A stretch of DNA of 23,167 nucleotides, from assembly GCA_002011395.1 (NCBI GenBank), contig MTNG01000135.1, positions 888 to 24,054 of the forward strand, read 5' to 3'. The translations under genes and the position numbers were made by a program. The DNA is from Candidatus Aciduliprofundum sp. JdFR-45. Lineage in GTDB: Archaea; Thermoplasmatota; Thermoplasmata; Thermoplasmatales; JdFR-45. Below the pieces are notes generated by a model that was given only the letters and a program-made list of their open reading frames with translations, searched no databases and was not told the DNA's origin. Position 1 is the first letter of the stretch; each line of letters starts with the position of its first letter. Of this stretch, positions 8,261-15,234 are shown piece after piece.

Positions 8261-8565
8261 TGGCCATCACCCCTTTCCAGAACGAAATCTATTGCGCCCT
8301 TCGGGCATTCATTCGCACATATCCCGCAGCCCTTGCAGTAGTCGTAGTTTATCTCCACGGCGTCCCTTTTGAGGAACGCCTCAGAAGGTGCCGGGTATTT
8401 GTCGCCCGGCACGAAGGATATCGCGGGCTCGGGACAGAACTTCCAGCATATGTAGCACCTTATGCACTTCTCGTAGTTTATGACCGGTCGGAAGGTCCGC
8501 CACACGCCCGTCTTGTTGGCGGTGGACGGAACAGTCGTCAGCGGTGTGGGAAACTCAAATTCCAT
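8257..8565 (-). CDS. porD: Pyruvate (2-oxoacid) ferredoxin oxidoreductase, delta subunit (2x[4Fe-4S])
   Basis: This small ferredoxin-like subunit (102 residues) moves electrons from the thiamine site to external ferredoxin. It has two C-x2-C-x2-C-x3-C-P groups, CIRCYICWKFCPEPAI and CKGCGICANECPKGAI, separated by about 40 residues. GTG at 8574 and ATG at 8571 are in frame, but GAGGTGAT covers 8570-8577, so both would sit on the ribosome site. ATG at 8565 gives GGTG-6 nt-ATG spacing, the same as that chosen for the gene at 13890-15110. The stop overlaps porA by 4 bp. Confidence 0.92.
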   Translation of the reverse strand: MEFEFPTPLTTVPSTANKTGVWRTFRPVINYEKCIRCYICWKFCPEPAISFVPGDKYPAPSEAFLKRDAVEINYDYCKGCGICANECPKGAIDFVLERGDGQ

Positions 8566-8570
8566 CTTCA

Positions 8571-9125
8571 TCACCTCTCATAGAACACCAGCGCCTCGTA
8601 GGCGTCCTTCGCAGCCGCGGCGTTCTTCTCGGGCGCCGCGGGGGATTTCTTCAGGAGCACATCCACCACGGACTCTATGCTGACGAGACCGCTCAGCCTC
8701 GCGAAGGCACCTATGATGGCCGTGTTGACTATAGGCGCCGCCTTGGAACCCAGCCCGTGCTTTATGGCTATGCCCGTCGCGTCCACCGTCGCCGCTTTCC
8801 TCCCTGTCACGCCGAGTTCCTCGGGCCTCTTGGTGGTGTTGAGCAGAACCCACCCGTCCGGCTTGAGGCCCTTGAGGACGTCCACCTGGCTCATCAGGCC
8901 CGTGTCCATCACTATGACGTAGTCCGGCTCGTATATCTGGCTCTTTATGCGTATGGGTCTGTCCGAGATCCTGGTGAAGGCGGTCACGGGCGCACCCCTT
9001 CTCTCAACGCCGTAATAGGGGAAGGACACGACGTACTTACCCTCCTTAAAAGCCGCCATGGCCAGAAGCTGCGATGCTATAACAGCACCCTGTCCACCTC
9101 TGCCGTGAAATCGTATCTCTATCAT
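8571..9125 (-). CDS. porG: Pyruvate (2-oxoacid) ferredoxin oxidoreductase, gamma subunit
   Basis: The 184-residue gamma subunit starts with [19 protein letters not shown], the diagnostic loop of this family. It continues with [13 protein letters not shown] and [13 protein letters not shown], also standard. The C terminus includes an Ala/Lys-rich segment ([16 protein letters not shown]) like that of other PorG proteins. It is the first gene of the eight-gene operon. A TATA box lies about 35 bases upstream and GGTGA is 4 bases before the ATG. Substrate certainty is the same as for the other subunits: pyruvate is likely, a related 2-oxoacid is possible. Confidence 0.93.
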
Positions 9126-9152
9126 CGGCTCACCGGCGGGTAATAGTAACAG

Positions 9153-9167
9153 CGTATAAAAGATTTT
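9153..9167 (-). promoter_or_regulatory. TATA box of the por-ior-nad operon
   Basis: On the minus strand this reads AAAATCTTTTATAC. It lies within a 51-bp gap between the stop of the gene at 9177-9722 and the porG start. With usual archaeal spacing it would start transcripts near 9130-9135, just ahead of the GGTGA site of porG. No other good TATA element is seen further down the operon, where genes overlap, so this is likely its main promoter. Confidence 0.6.
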
Positions 9168-9176
9168 ACTGTGCCT

Positions 9177-9722
9177 CTATCTCCTGTCCATTCTATCGAG
9201 TTCCCTTTTGTACGCGTTGTAGAGTTCGTTGAAGCCGACTACGTCCATCTGGTAGAGCGTGAAGGCCTTCACAAGGTCCGGGGACGCATCGCCAGTGTTC
9301 ACCAGATGCCTGGCATCGTCGTACACAAAGGCCTTATCGTAGGACGTGGTTATGCCACGGCGCACATAGTACCTCCAGTAACCCCTCTCCTCCTCCGTGA
9401 GGAATCTCAGAAGTTCGTAGGGAGAGGAGACGTTTCTCGCCGATGGACCCAGAATGGCCCGGAGTTTTGATGGGGTCATGCCCTTCCATATCGGGTCCGG
9501 CACGGAAGTTTCATCCTTAGGGGTTGCCCTTTTTCTCTTAACCTTCCTGATTTTCCTGACGACCGGTTTACTCTCCTGCCCGGCCTCTTCCTCCTCGCCC
9601 CACACCGCTGGGATGGACACCTCGCCCGTAATGTATCCAACGCCCAGCCCCACGGCGCCAAGGACCATCCCCGCTATGAGCCGCTGAACCCTCGGGTCCC
9701 TCTTCCGCTCCTCCTGGCTCAC
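9177..9722 (-). CDS. Single-pass membrane protein with basic linker, function unknown
   Basis: This protein of about 181 residues is not recognised. After a short charged N terminus there is one membrane helix, LIAGMVLGAVGLGVGYITG. An acidic patch (GEEEEAG) and a strongly basic linker (VRKIRKVKRKR) follow, then a soluble C-terminal domain of about 100 residues rich in Tyr and Arg that looks helical. GTG at 9722 is chosen as the start; TTG at 9731 is in frame and also possible. Neither has a clear ribosome site. It lies between the por promoter and a membrane-protein gene that ends 42 bases upstream. Confidence 0.6.
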   Translation of the reverse strand: MSQEERKRDPRVQRLIAGMVLGAVGLGVGYITGEVSIPAVWGEEEEAGQESKPVVRKIRKVKRKRATPKDETSVPDPIWKGMTPSKLRAILGPSARNVSSPYELLRFLTEEERGYWRYYVRRGITTSYDKAFVYDDARHLVNTGDASPDLVKAFTLYQMDVVGFNELYNAYKRELDRMDRR

Positions 9723-9764
9723 ACAGAACAATAGGCGGACATGGTAGATTAGTGTTTCGGAGGG

Positions 9765-10448
9765 TTAGAGGGGGAGCGGCATATTTATGAGAGCCCAGAT
9801 AAAACCCAAGAAAGCAAGGGGTTCTACCATCACGATCTTCACCAAGACCTTGCTATACGTTTCCCTCGTCAATCCACCGAGGGACTCCATCGCCGTGTGG
9901 CCCACAAGGCCCTTGATGAGGGAAGCCGTGCCGATGAGCGCAGCGGACGGGAGCAGAACGGTGTATATGATCGTCCACTCATCGGGGAGCGGCCCGACCA
10001 CCTGATTCGCCGACTCAATCACACCGTATGCCAAGTAGAGGAGAATGACTATCATTTCCTGAAGTGCCACATCCATTACCACCAGGGCGCTCAGGAGGAG
10101 GGGCATTGCTGAATTCCTTTTGTCCCTCAGCACCGCCTCTAAGGCCGGTGGGATAATTGCGGACATACCCGCACATGTCATAAACGCAACTATACCAACG
10201 CTAAGAACAGCATATTCGGTCAGAGGGATATGTATTTCCCGAATCATCGGAAATATAAAAACCAGCAACGTTACCATTGGTCCCAAAGAAAGTACCATCA
10301 CAAACCTCATCAGGAAGGCCGTCTGGGGGTCCGTCAGGTTGGATATGTCCTCCCCGGCCGACTTCTTCTCCGAGATGTATGTGAACGTCCTTAAAAGCAC
10401 CAGCGCAACGCCCCCGAGAGCCAGCAACAGCCCCACGATGTCTAGCAT
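9765..10448 (-). CDS. Multi-pass membrane protein resembling rotor proteolipid (A/V-ATPase subunit K), copy 1
   Basis: The 227-residue protein has about six hydrophobic segments. The C-terminal hairpin has the layout of an ATPase proteolipid: a Gly/Ala-rich helix (IGTASLIKGLVGHTAMESL), a short polar loop (TRETYSK), then a helix with a buried acid, VMVEPLAFLGFIWAL. E209 falls 13 residues after the loop glutamate, the same spacing as in the classic PE-x13-E arrangement. The middle hairpin is similar (AGMSAIIPPALEAVLRDKRN, then a helix with D126 and E131). An extra N-terminal hairpin with RTFTYISEKKS is outside that family's pattern. The start is leaderless-like: no ribosome site, and a TATA box about 26-30 bases upstream. 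It is clearly paralogous to the next gene. Homology to subunit K is an inference from motif spacing; the function is unknown. Confidence 0.7.
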   Translation of the reverse strand: MLDIVGLLLALGGVALVLLRTFTYISEKKSAGEDISNLTDPQTAFLMRFVMVLSLGPMVTLLVFIFPMIREIHIPLTEYAVLSVGIVAFMTCAGMSAIIPPALEAVLRDKRNSAMPLLLSALVVMDVALQEMIVILLYLAYGVIESANQVVGPLPDEWTIIYTVLLPSAALIGTASLIKGLVGHTAMESLGGLTRETYSKVLVKIVMVEPLAFLGFIWALINMPLPL

Positions 10449-10470
10449 AGTATGGAATATGCTTCAACAC

Positions 10471-10484
10471 CTATTTTATTTTTC
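10471..10484 (-). promoter_or_regulatory. TATA box for proteolipid-like copy 1
   Basis: The minus strand carries AAAAATAAAATAG, centred about 30 bases before the ATG at 10448. Transcription would begin near 10452, leaving almost no leader, which fits the lack of a ribosome site. It shows that copy 1 probably has its own promoter although copy 2 lies only 54 bp upstream. Confidence 0.55.
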
Positions 10485-10502
10485 CTGTATATGTGCCGTC
10501 CT

Positions 10503-11198
10503 CTACAGAGTAGGGATAAGGTCAACGATACGAAATACAACCCAGATGACAACCAGAAATGCGAGGAAGTCCACGAATACCGTCCATGAAACGACTCCAA
10601 CCACATTTTCCGTATTAAGCCCACCTCGCGATTTTATGGACAGGTGGTAGATTATTCCCTTTGCAAAGCACCCTGCCCCTATCAACACTGCACCTGGCAA
10701 GAGCGCTTCCCACACCATCCGCCGTTCAAGGTCGACACCAACGCCTCCCACCATCGATAGGATGGCTCTGATAAACGCAAGAAAGAGAATAAGCACTATT
10801 ATCACATAAACGACTGTGTTCACGGCAGTTATGGAACTCAAAGCGAACGCTGCACGCAGGTTTTCCTTTCTCTTCACCATCGCCTCAAGTATATCCTGCA
10901 CAAAGAATGTTGCCCCTGCGCTCGCCAGCAACGCCACCGTGCCGGCGCCAACAACGGCATAATCCGAAAAGTAGTATGCACCTTCATCCGCTGGGGGTGT
11001 GGCAGCCGCCATAGCGGTCAACAGGAGGCCTGCACCGGATAGGAACATTATGAGGACCGCCGCATGCCACCGTTTGATGTGCTGTAGCGGCTCTCCCCAC
11101 GATTTCTTTTCCGAAAGGAAGGTGTACACGCGAAGGGACACCATTACGAGACCTGTGAATGCGAGCACAACGCCCACAGATTTGAGCAGCGATATCAT
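10503..11198 (-). CDS. Multi-pass membrane protein resembling rotor proteolipid (A/V-ATPase subunit K), copy 2
   Basis: This 231-residue paralogue of the gene at 9765-10448 aligns along its whole length. Shared signatures are R-x-(Y/F)-T-(F/Y)-x-SEKKS-x-GE after helix 1, ILEA/ALEA-x-(L/V/M) in the middle loop, LIG-x8-KG in the fifth helix, and (V/E)-LAFL in the last helix. The acid of the last hairpin is kept as D210 at the same position as E209 of copy 1. In the middle hairpin the position matching D126 is N127, and E131 is also lost. The frame is open to 11273, but ATG at 11198 aligns with the start of copy 1 and lies about 27 bases from a TATA box, so it is preferred; ATG at 11207 is possible. 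Base composition is somewhat lower in GC than the metabolic operon. Confidence 0.7.
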   Translation of the reverse strand: MISLLKSVGVVLAFTGLVMVSLRVYTFLSEKKSWGEPLQHIKRWHAAVLIMFLSGAGLLLTAMAAATPPADEGAYYFSDYAVVGAGTVALLASAGATFFVQDILEAMVKRKENLRAAFALSSITAVNTVVYVIIVLILFLAFIRAILSMVGGVGVDLERRMVWEALLPGAVLIGAGCFAKGIIYHLSIKSRGGLNTENVVGVVSWTVFVDFLAFLVVIWVVFRIVDLIPTL

Positions 11199-11218
11199 AC
11201 AGAGCATATCATACCAGA

Positions 11219-11232
11219 GATAATTTAATTTT
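11219..11232 (-). promoter_or_regulatory. TATA box for proteolipid-like copy 2
   Basis: The minus strand reads AAAATTAAATTATC, centred about 27 bases before the ATG at 11198. With archaeal spacing the transcript would begin at or next to that codon, which makes a leaderless message likely and decides the start in favour of 11198. Confidence 0.55.
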
Positions 11233-11283
11233 GCTCCCCGGGCACAGCATAGAAGCAGAAAGCAATCGTCCATAGGTCATTTT

Positions 11284-11303
11284 TCAAAAATATGAAAAGG
11301 GAA
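11284..11303 (-). terminator. T-rich terminator after the Ig-repeat surface protein
   Basis: Just past the stop at 11309 the minus strand has three pyrimidine/T runs in a row (CTTTCCC, CTTTTC, ATTTTTG). Archaeal transcription often ends at such T tracts without a hairpin. The run is visible; its use as a terminator is inferred. Confidence 0.45.
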
Positions 11304-11308
11304 AGGGG

Positions 11309-13837
11309 TCAGATCTCCTCATCGGCGATCTCCGGTTCATCCTCCACCGCAGGCGGCTCCACGAAGGGCTCGGGACCGCCCTTTGGCTCTGGCCCTGTCG
11401 GCTTGAATTTCCCAGATATTCTGTCCCGGAAGAGGAGGAGAGCGAGGAGGAGCGCTGCCAGTATGTAGCCGAGCAACACGTAGAAGAGGTTGGAGCCCAC
11501 GAATGCCACCGGGTACTTGCTGAACTTCAGCGTGACCTCCGTGTCCGATGTCAGCGTGACCTCCTGGCTCTTCGTCTCCTCAACGCCCGTCAGGTACATC
11601 TCCTTGGAGATGCTCCCCTCTACAACGTAGGTGCCCTCGGGCAGGCGCACCTCCGTGCCTGTTCCCGTAGCGCCGTAGAGCGTCACGTTGTCGCGCATCA
11701 CGCGTAGCGTGCCGCTCACCGCCCTGCCGTCGTTGCCCTGTAAACTGATGGATAGGTAGTATATGCGTGAGGTCAGCGTCGTTGTGCCGTTGTCCGCCAC
11801 GGTCATCTCGCCGGAATACACCTCTGTGTCCATCCAGTAAACCCTAACGTCGTAGTCATCCTTTGCAAGGGTGACGGTCCACGTGCCGTCCTCACCGGTG
11901 ATGCCGCTTTTGAGCACCTGTCCGTTTCTGTAAACGTAGACGTATGCATCCTCCACGGGTTCCCCGCGGGAATCAACCACGGAGAAGGTCACGTCGTAGA
12001 CCCAGGCGTGCACCGTCAGCTCCCTGTCTTCATACAGACCCATGTTCTTCCTCTCGTAGACCACCTGGTCCCCACTGTAGATCACTATGTCCTTTTCACC
12101 CTGAGGCAGACGGAACTCAACGTCCCCCGTCGCATTGGTGACGCCGAACTCCTCCACGAGGAGCGTGTTGGAGTTGTATATCACCACCTGCAGGTCGCCC
12201 ATGCCATTGTCGTGGTTGTCCAGCACCTTCACATCAAGATAATAGACAGCAGCGCTTATTCCGACGGTTCTTGAAACTGTGTCGCGCGGGAAGTGAACTG
12301 TTATATCGCCTGAATACACAACCACGTTCTTCCAGTAAATCTTTACACCGTACGTTCCACCCGGTGAATATCCGAGGGACGCATACCCATAATCATCGGT
12401 CGTACTGCTCACCGACTTCGTTCCGTTGGGATATGTGGCCATGCAGACGGCGCTCTCCACTCCTATACCCGCGGAATCCGTGACGAAGAGCAATAGATTC
12501 CCGACATCGGCGTACACCTCCACGTCCGTGTCGCCGCTCACATTGACTGTGTCCCCGGTCTCGTTTACGCCGTTTACCACCAGCGATGTCCCTTCCCAGA
12601 CAACATCGTTGTCGTTCCACAGGATCTTAAGCGTGTACGTGCCGTTGTAAAGCAACATCTGGGTGTACCCGTCCGCGTCGGTCACGTTTTCCTCAACACT
12701 GCCGAGGGCATCTATCATCTGCACTGTGGCCCCGGGCAGGGCGTTGCCGGCGGCGTCGTACACCCACATGCGCACGGTGCTCTTGTAGCCGATGAGGAAG
12801 TACGTGTCGTAGGTGTCATCGTACGGCCCGTAGTTGAACTGTTCAAAGTGCCAGTAATAGTAGAATCCGTTGTTGTCCACAGCCCACACGTGTATGTAAT
12901 ACGTCCCCGTCGGATACCCTGTATAATCCCACTGATACTGATAGATGTTCACATAGGACCTAGGCGTTCCCGATACCTTCGCCATGCTCTCATTATTCAC
13001 TATCACAGAACCATCTGGACCCGTGAGAGTTACACGGACATCGTATATATCGTATCCGCCGAACGGGTCTGTGAGATTCGCCTCTATGATCACCGTTTTG
13101 TCCACTGCGTCGGGGTCGAAGAACACCCTCGGGGTGCCCGAAGAGTCCTTCGTCACCACGGACCTGATATCCATGTAATCCTCGGAGGGTATCACCACCC
13201 TGGAGTCGTATGAAGGGCTGCCGTACCAGATTGTAAAGTAAGAGGATGCGCCGCCCTGAACCTCTATGTAGAGGCGGAGGGAGTGGCCCGCCGGTACTCT
13301 ATAACTCACGTTGGGGATGGTCACAGAGTAGTAATCTATCGTGGTCAGTATGGTGTACGTGATGGGGCCGCCCTCGCCTATGAGCGTTTCCACGGATGTG
13401 CTCCCGCTCTTGTACTCCACATCGTAAAGAGCAGCATATAGGTTGCCGTTGGCCGCAACTCCAGTCGTATTTATGTACACCCCCACCACGATATCCCCGT
13501 TTATGTTCATATCGCCGGCCAGCTGCGGATAGAGGTAGAAGTTCATCCTGACGCGCTGGATATCCCCCACCGACTGTCTCCTAAGGCCGAGGTTCGTGTC
13601 AAATATGTATGTGGTGGAGTAGTCAAATATCAGATGCGCCTGGGTATCGTTGTGCAGATAAAAGACCATGGGTTTCGCAACGCCATTCGCCCTCACTTCA
13701 CCCGCAGACATGCTGACGGGCTCCGAAACGGGAGTGGTAGACGGTGCAGGTGCCGTTGGCATCAGTAGAAATGCGGCGAGAACCAGAATGAATATCATTC
13801 CCATGGCCCGTCCACGACATTTGGTATCGGTCCGCAT
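11309..13837 (-). CDS. Large surface protein with tandem Ig-like / carboxypeptidase-regulatory-like repeats
   Basis: The 842-residue protein has a signal peptide (basic N terminus, then MGMIFILVLAAFLLMP), a long extracellular part, a membrane helix near residues 783-803 (YVLLGYILAALLLALLLF) and a cytoplasmic tail rich in Pro and Glu (ending EIADEEI). From about residue 350 to 775 there are about five related beta-sandwich repeats. Each starts with a V-x-D-x-x-G-x-x(V/L) strand and ends in a G-x-Y-x-(V/L)-(K/R)-I-x-W-type strand followed by V-V-(Y/W)-x-G. This looks like transthyretin or CarboxypepD_reg-type folds. Residues 40-340 are Tyr- and Thr-rich and beta-strand-like. Many N-x-S/T sequons suggest heavy glycosylation. 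The ATG at 13837 has GAGGTGAT 5 bases ahead. It probably works in the cell envelope, but a binding partner cannot be named. Confidence 0.8.
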   Translation of the reverse strand: MRTDTKCRGRAMGMIFILVLAAFLLMPTAPAPSTTPVSEPVSMSAGEVRANGVAKPMVFYLHNDTQAHLIFDYSTTYIFDTNLGLRRQSVGDIQRVRMNFYLYPQLAGDMNINGDIVVGVYINTTGVAANGNLYAALYDVEYKSGSTSVETLIGEGGPITYTILTTIDYYSVTIPNVSYRVPAGHSLRLYIEVQGGASSYFTIWYGSPSYDSRVVIPSEDYMDIRSVVTKDSSGTPRVFFDPDAVDKTVIIEANLTDPFGGYDIYDVRVTLTGPDGSVIVNNESMAKVSGTPRSYVNIYQYQWDYTGYPTGTYYIHVWAVDNNGFYYYWHFEQFNYGPYDDTYDTYFLIGYKSTVRMWVYDAAGNALPGATVQMIDALGSVEENVTDADGYTQMLLYNGTYTLKILWNDNDVVWEGTSLVVNGVNETGDTVNVSGDTDVEVYADVGNLLLFVTDSAGIGVESAVCMATYPNGTKSVSSTTDDYGYASLGYSPGGTYGVKIYWKNVVVYSGDITVHFPRDTVSRTVGISAAVYYLDVKVLDNHDNGMGDLQVVIYNSNTLLVEEFGVTNATGDVEFRLPQGEKDIVIYSGDQVVYERKNMGLYEDRELTVHAWVYDVTFSVVDSRGEPVEDAYVYVYRNGQVLKSGITGEDGTWTVTLAKDDYDVRVYWMDTEVYSGEMTVADNGTTTLTSRIYYLSISLQGNDGRAVSGTLRVMRDNVTLYGATGTGTEVRLPEGTYVVEGSISKEMYLTGVEETKSQEVTLTSDTEVTLKFSKYPVAFVGSNLFYVLLGYILAALLLALLLFRDRISGKFKPTGPEPKGGPEPFVEPPAVEDEPEIADEEI

Positions 13838-13857
13838 CGCACATCACCTCATTTTTG

Positions 13858-13874
13858 TTAATATAAATAATAAA
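13858..13874 (-). promoter_or_regulatory. TATA region for the Ig-repeat surface protein
   Basis: The minus strand is TTTATTATTTATATTAA, 21-37 bases before the ATG at 13837, in a gap of 52 bp. Two overlapping TATA readings are possible. The nearer one would place the start of transcription inside or after the ribosome site, so the farther one (TTTATTAT) is more likely. Confidence 0.5.
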
Positions 13875-13889
13875 GGGGGGAGGGAGGCA

Positions 13890-15110
13890 TCAGCGTCTCC
13901 TCTTGATGGCCACCACGGCTATGGCTCCGAGCACCACCGCGGCGGCGATGATACCCCAGGTGAGGTAGCTCTGACCGAGGAACCCCGCTTCGGTCTGGAC
14001 GCTTTCCACGGTCACATCGTGCGTTGAGAAGTGCGGTATGTACAGATACACGTGAACCGTCTCTTTGCCCTCCACAACCGCGTACTTGGCTTCCGTGCCC
14101 GTGGCCGCCAGCACCTCGTCCACGCTCGCCTGCTTTGCCTCTTTGCCATCTATCTTCACCACGACGGTGTGCGACGAGTCCATTTTAAGCGAGTCCTTGT
14201 TGACCACTATCTCAAAGGCCCTGCCACCCTCAACTTCCGCAGATATCTCAAGGTTTATCCTGTTCCTCTCCGCCTTCACAAGGCGCATTTTCACTTCTCT
14301 GCTGTAGTTGACGAAGTCGTAGGCATATCCCTTCTCTCCGACCGCAACCCTCATCTCGCCGCCGAACCTGCCGGAAGATATGCACTCAAACACCTTGTCC
14401 TCTATCTCACGGTCCACCTCGTCCGTCAGCGGCTTCATCACGAAGGTCACCATGCCGGCGGAAAACGAGTACTGCTCACCGTCCCCCACCTGCATGCCCT
14501 GCGAGATGTTCAGGCCCAACTGCGGGCTCTCACCGAGGGTCACGTAGACCTTATCGCCGTCCACCCTGCTCTCGCCGTTGCCCACAAGTATGAGGGCCGT
14601 AATGCCGTTGCCGGATATGGCCACGTTCTCGCTCGTGACGAGCTTCTTCGCCGTTATGCCGGGCGCGAGGTCAAACACAACGGTGTCGCTGCCGTACACG
14701 ACCATGTGGTACACCGCGGACGGGTTGTCGTGTATCCAGGCGTACCTGTACACCGCACCCTCGTACCCCATACCGGCGTACATCACCACAGCACCCGCAG
14801 CCCAGAGTGTGCCCTTCGTCTCGTTCTCATAGGTTATTGAGTCAAATATTCTCACGGTTCCATTATCAACCGTGTAGTTGTGCACCTCGCCCTCATCGTT
14901 CATCTCGCAGTCCACAAACCTGCCATCAACCACTCCGTCGCTCAGGGACACCTTGCCGAACATGTCGCAGTTCTCACCTATGTCGCCGGCCTCATCGTCC
15001 CATTTCTCCTTCATGTCCTCCCACTCGCCCCAGGTTGGAGCGCCTGCAGCGAAGGCGCCCGCGGAGAGCAGGAGGACAACCATCATCCCTATCGCAATAT
15101 ACGCTTTCAT
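13890..15110 (-). CDS. Single-anchor surface protein, function unknown
   Basis: The protein (406 residues) has a clear signal peptide, MKAYIAIGMMVVLLLSAGAFA, and a C-terminal membrane helix, WGIIAAAVVLGAIAVVAI, capped by KRRR, so it is exposed outside and anchored at its end. The body is beta-rich, with three cysteines (two in the first 60 residues of the mature part) and several sequons. A Glu/Trp-rich helix (WGEWEDMKEKWDD) follows the cleavage site. No family is recognised. Candidate starts are ATG at 15116 and 15110. GGTGAT overlaps the first, and 15110 gives the GGTG-6 nt-ATG spacing and a normal signal peptide, so it is chosen. It diverges from the giant propeller gene and is followed by the Ig-repeat gene on the same strand, so the three may form one envelope locus. 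Confidence 0.75.
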   Translation of the reverse strand: MKAYIAIGMMVVLLLSAGAFAAGAPTWGEWEDMKEKWDDEAGDIGENCDMFGKVSLSDGVVDGRFVDCEMNDEGEVHNYTVDNGTVRIFDSITYENETKGTLWAAGAVVMYAGMGYEGAVYRYAWIHDNPSAVYHMVVYGSDTVVFDLAPGITAKKLVTSENVAISGNGITALILVGNGESRVDGDKVYVTLGESPQLGLNISQGMQVGDGEQYSFSAGMVTFVMKPLTDEVDREIEDKVFECISSGRFGGEMRVAVGEKGYAYDFVNYSREVKMRLVKAERNRINLEISAEVEGGRAFEIVVNKDSLKMDSSHTVVVKIDGKEAKQASVDEVLAATGTEAKYAVVEGKETVHVYLYIPHFSTHDVTVESVQTEAGFLGQSYLTWGIIAAAVVLGAIAVVAIKRRR

Positions 15111-15140
15111 GCTCATCACCAATTTGCCATCTCTGTGATG

Positions 15141-15150
15141 AGTATATAAC
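15141..15150 (-). promoter_or_regulatory. TATA box for the single-anchor surface protein
   Basis: The minus strand has GTTATATACT about 35 bases before the ATG at 15110, giving a transcript start near 15118-15120 and a very short leader beginning at the GGTGAT site. It shares the 122-bp divergent gap with the promoter of the giant gene. Confidence 0.6.
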
Positions 15151-15225
15151 GTTTGTAGTACGTTCGTCCAACATTGGTACATAGGCACAACAGTTAATCA
15201 CCTCACCTGATGATTTAACGAAAAC

Positions 15226-15234
15226 CTTATTAAT
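15226..15234 (+). promoter_or_regulatory. Possible TATA box for the giant propeller protein
   Basis: CTTATTAAT is centred about 27 bases before the in-frame ATG at 15257, the usual distance for a leaderless archaeal gene. This would make 15257 rather than 15233 the true start. A weaker A/T stretch (GATTTAACG, 15212-15220) could serve the ATG at 15233 instead. Neither ATG has a ribosome site. Confidence 0.4.

Noticed and set aside
6042..8341. Two long plus-strand open frames opposite porB and porA
   Set aside because: They mirror conserved por genes; the translations are rich in His and Arg and show no motif.
11199..11273. N-terminal extension of proteolipid-like copy 2
   Set aside because: The extra 25 codons have no counterpart in copy 1 and lie upstream of or within the TATA box; they include a Cys-rich stretch unlike the rest.
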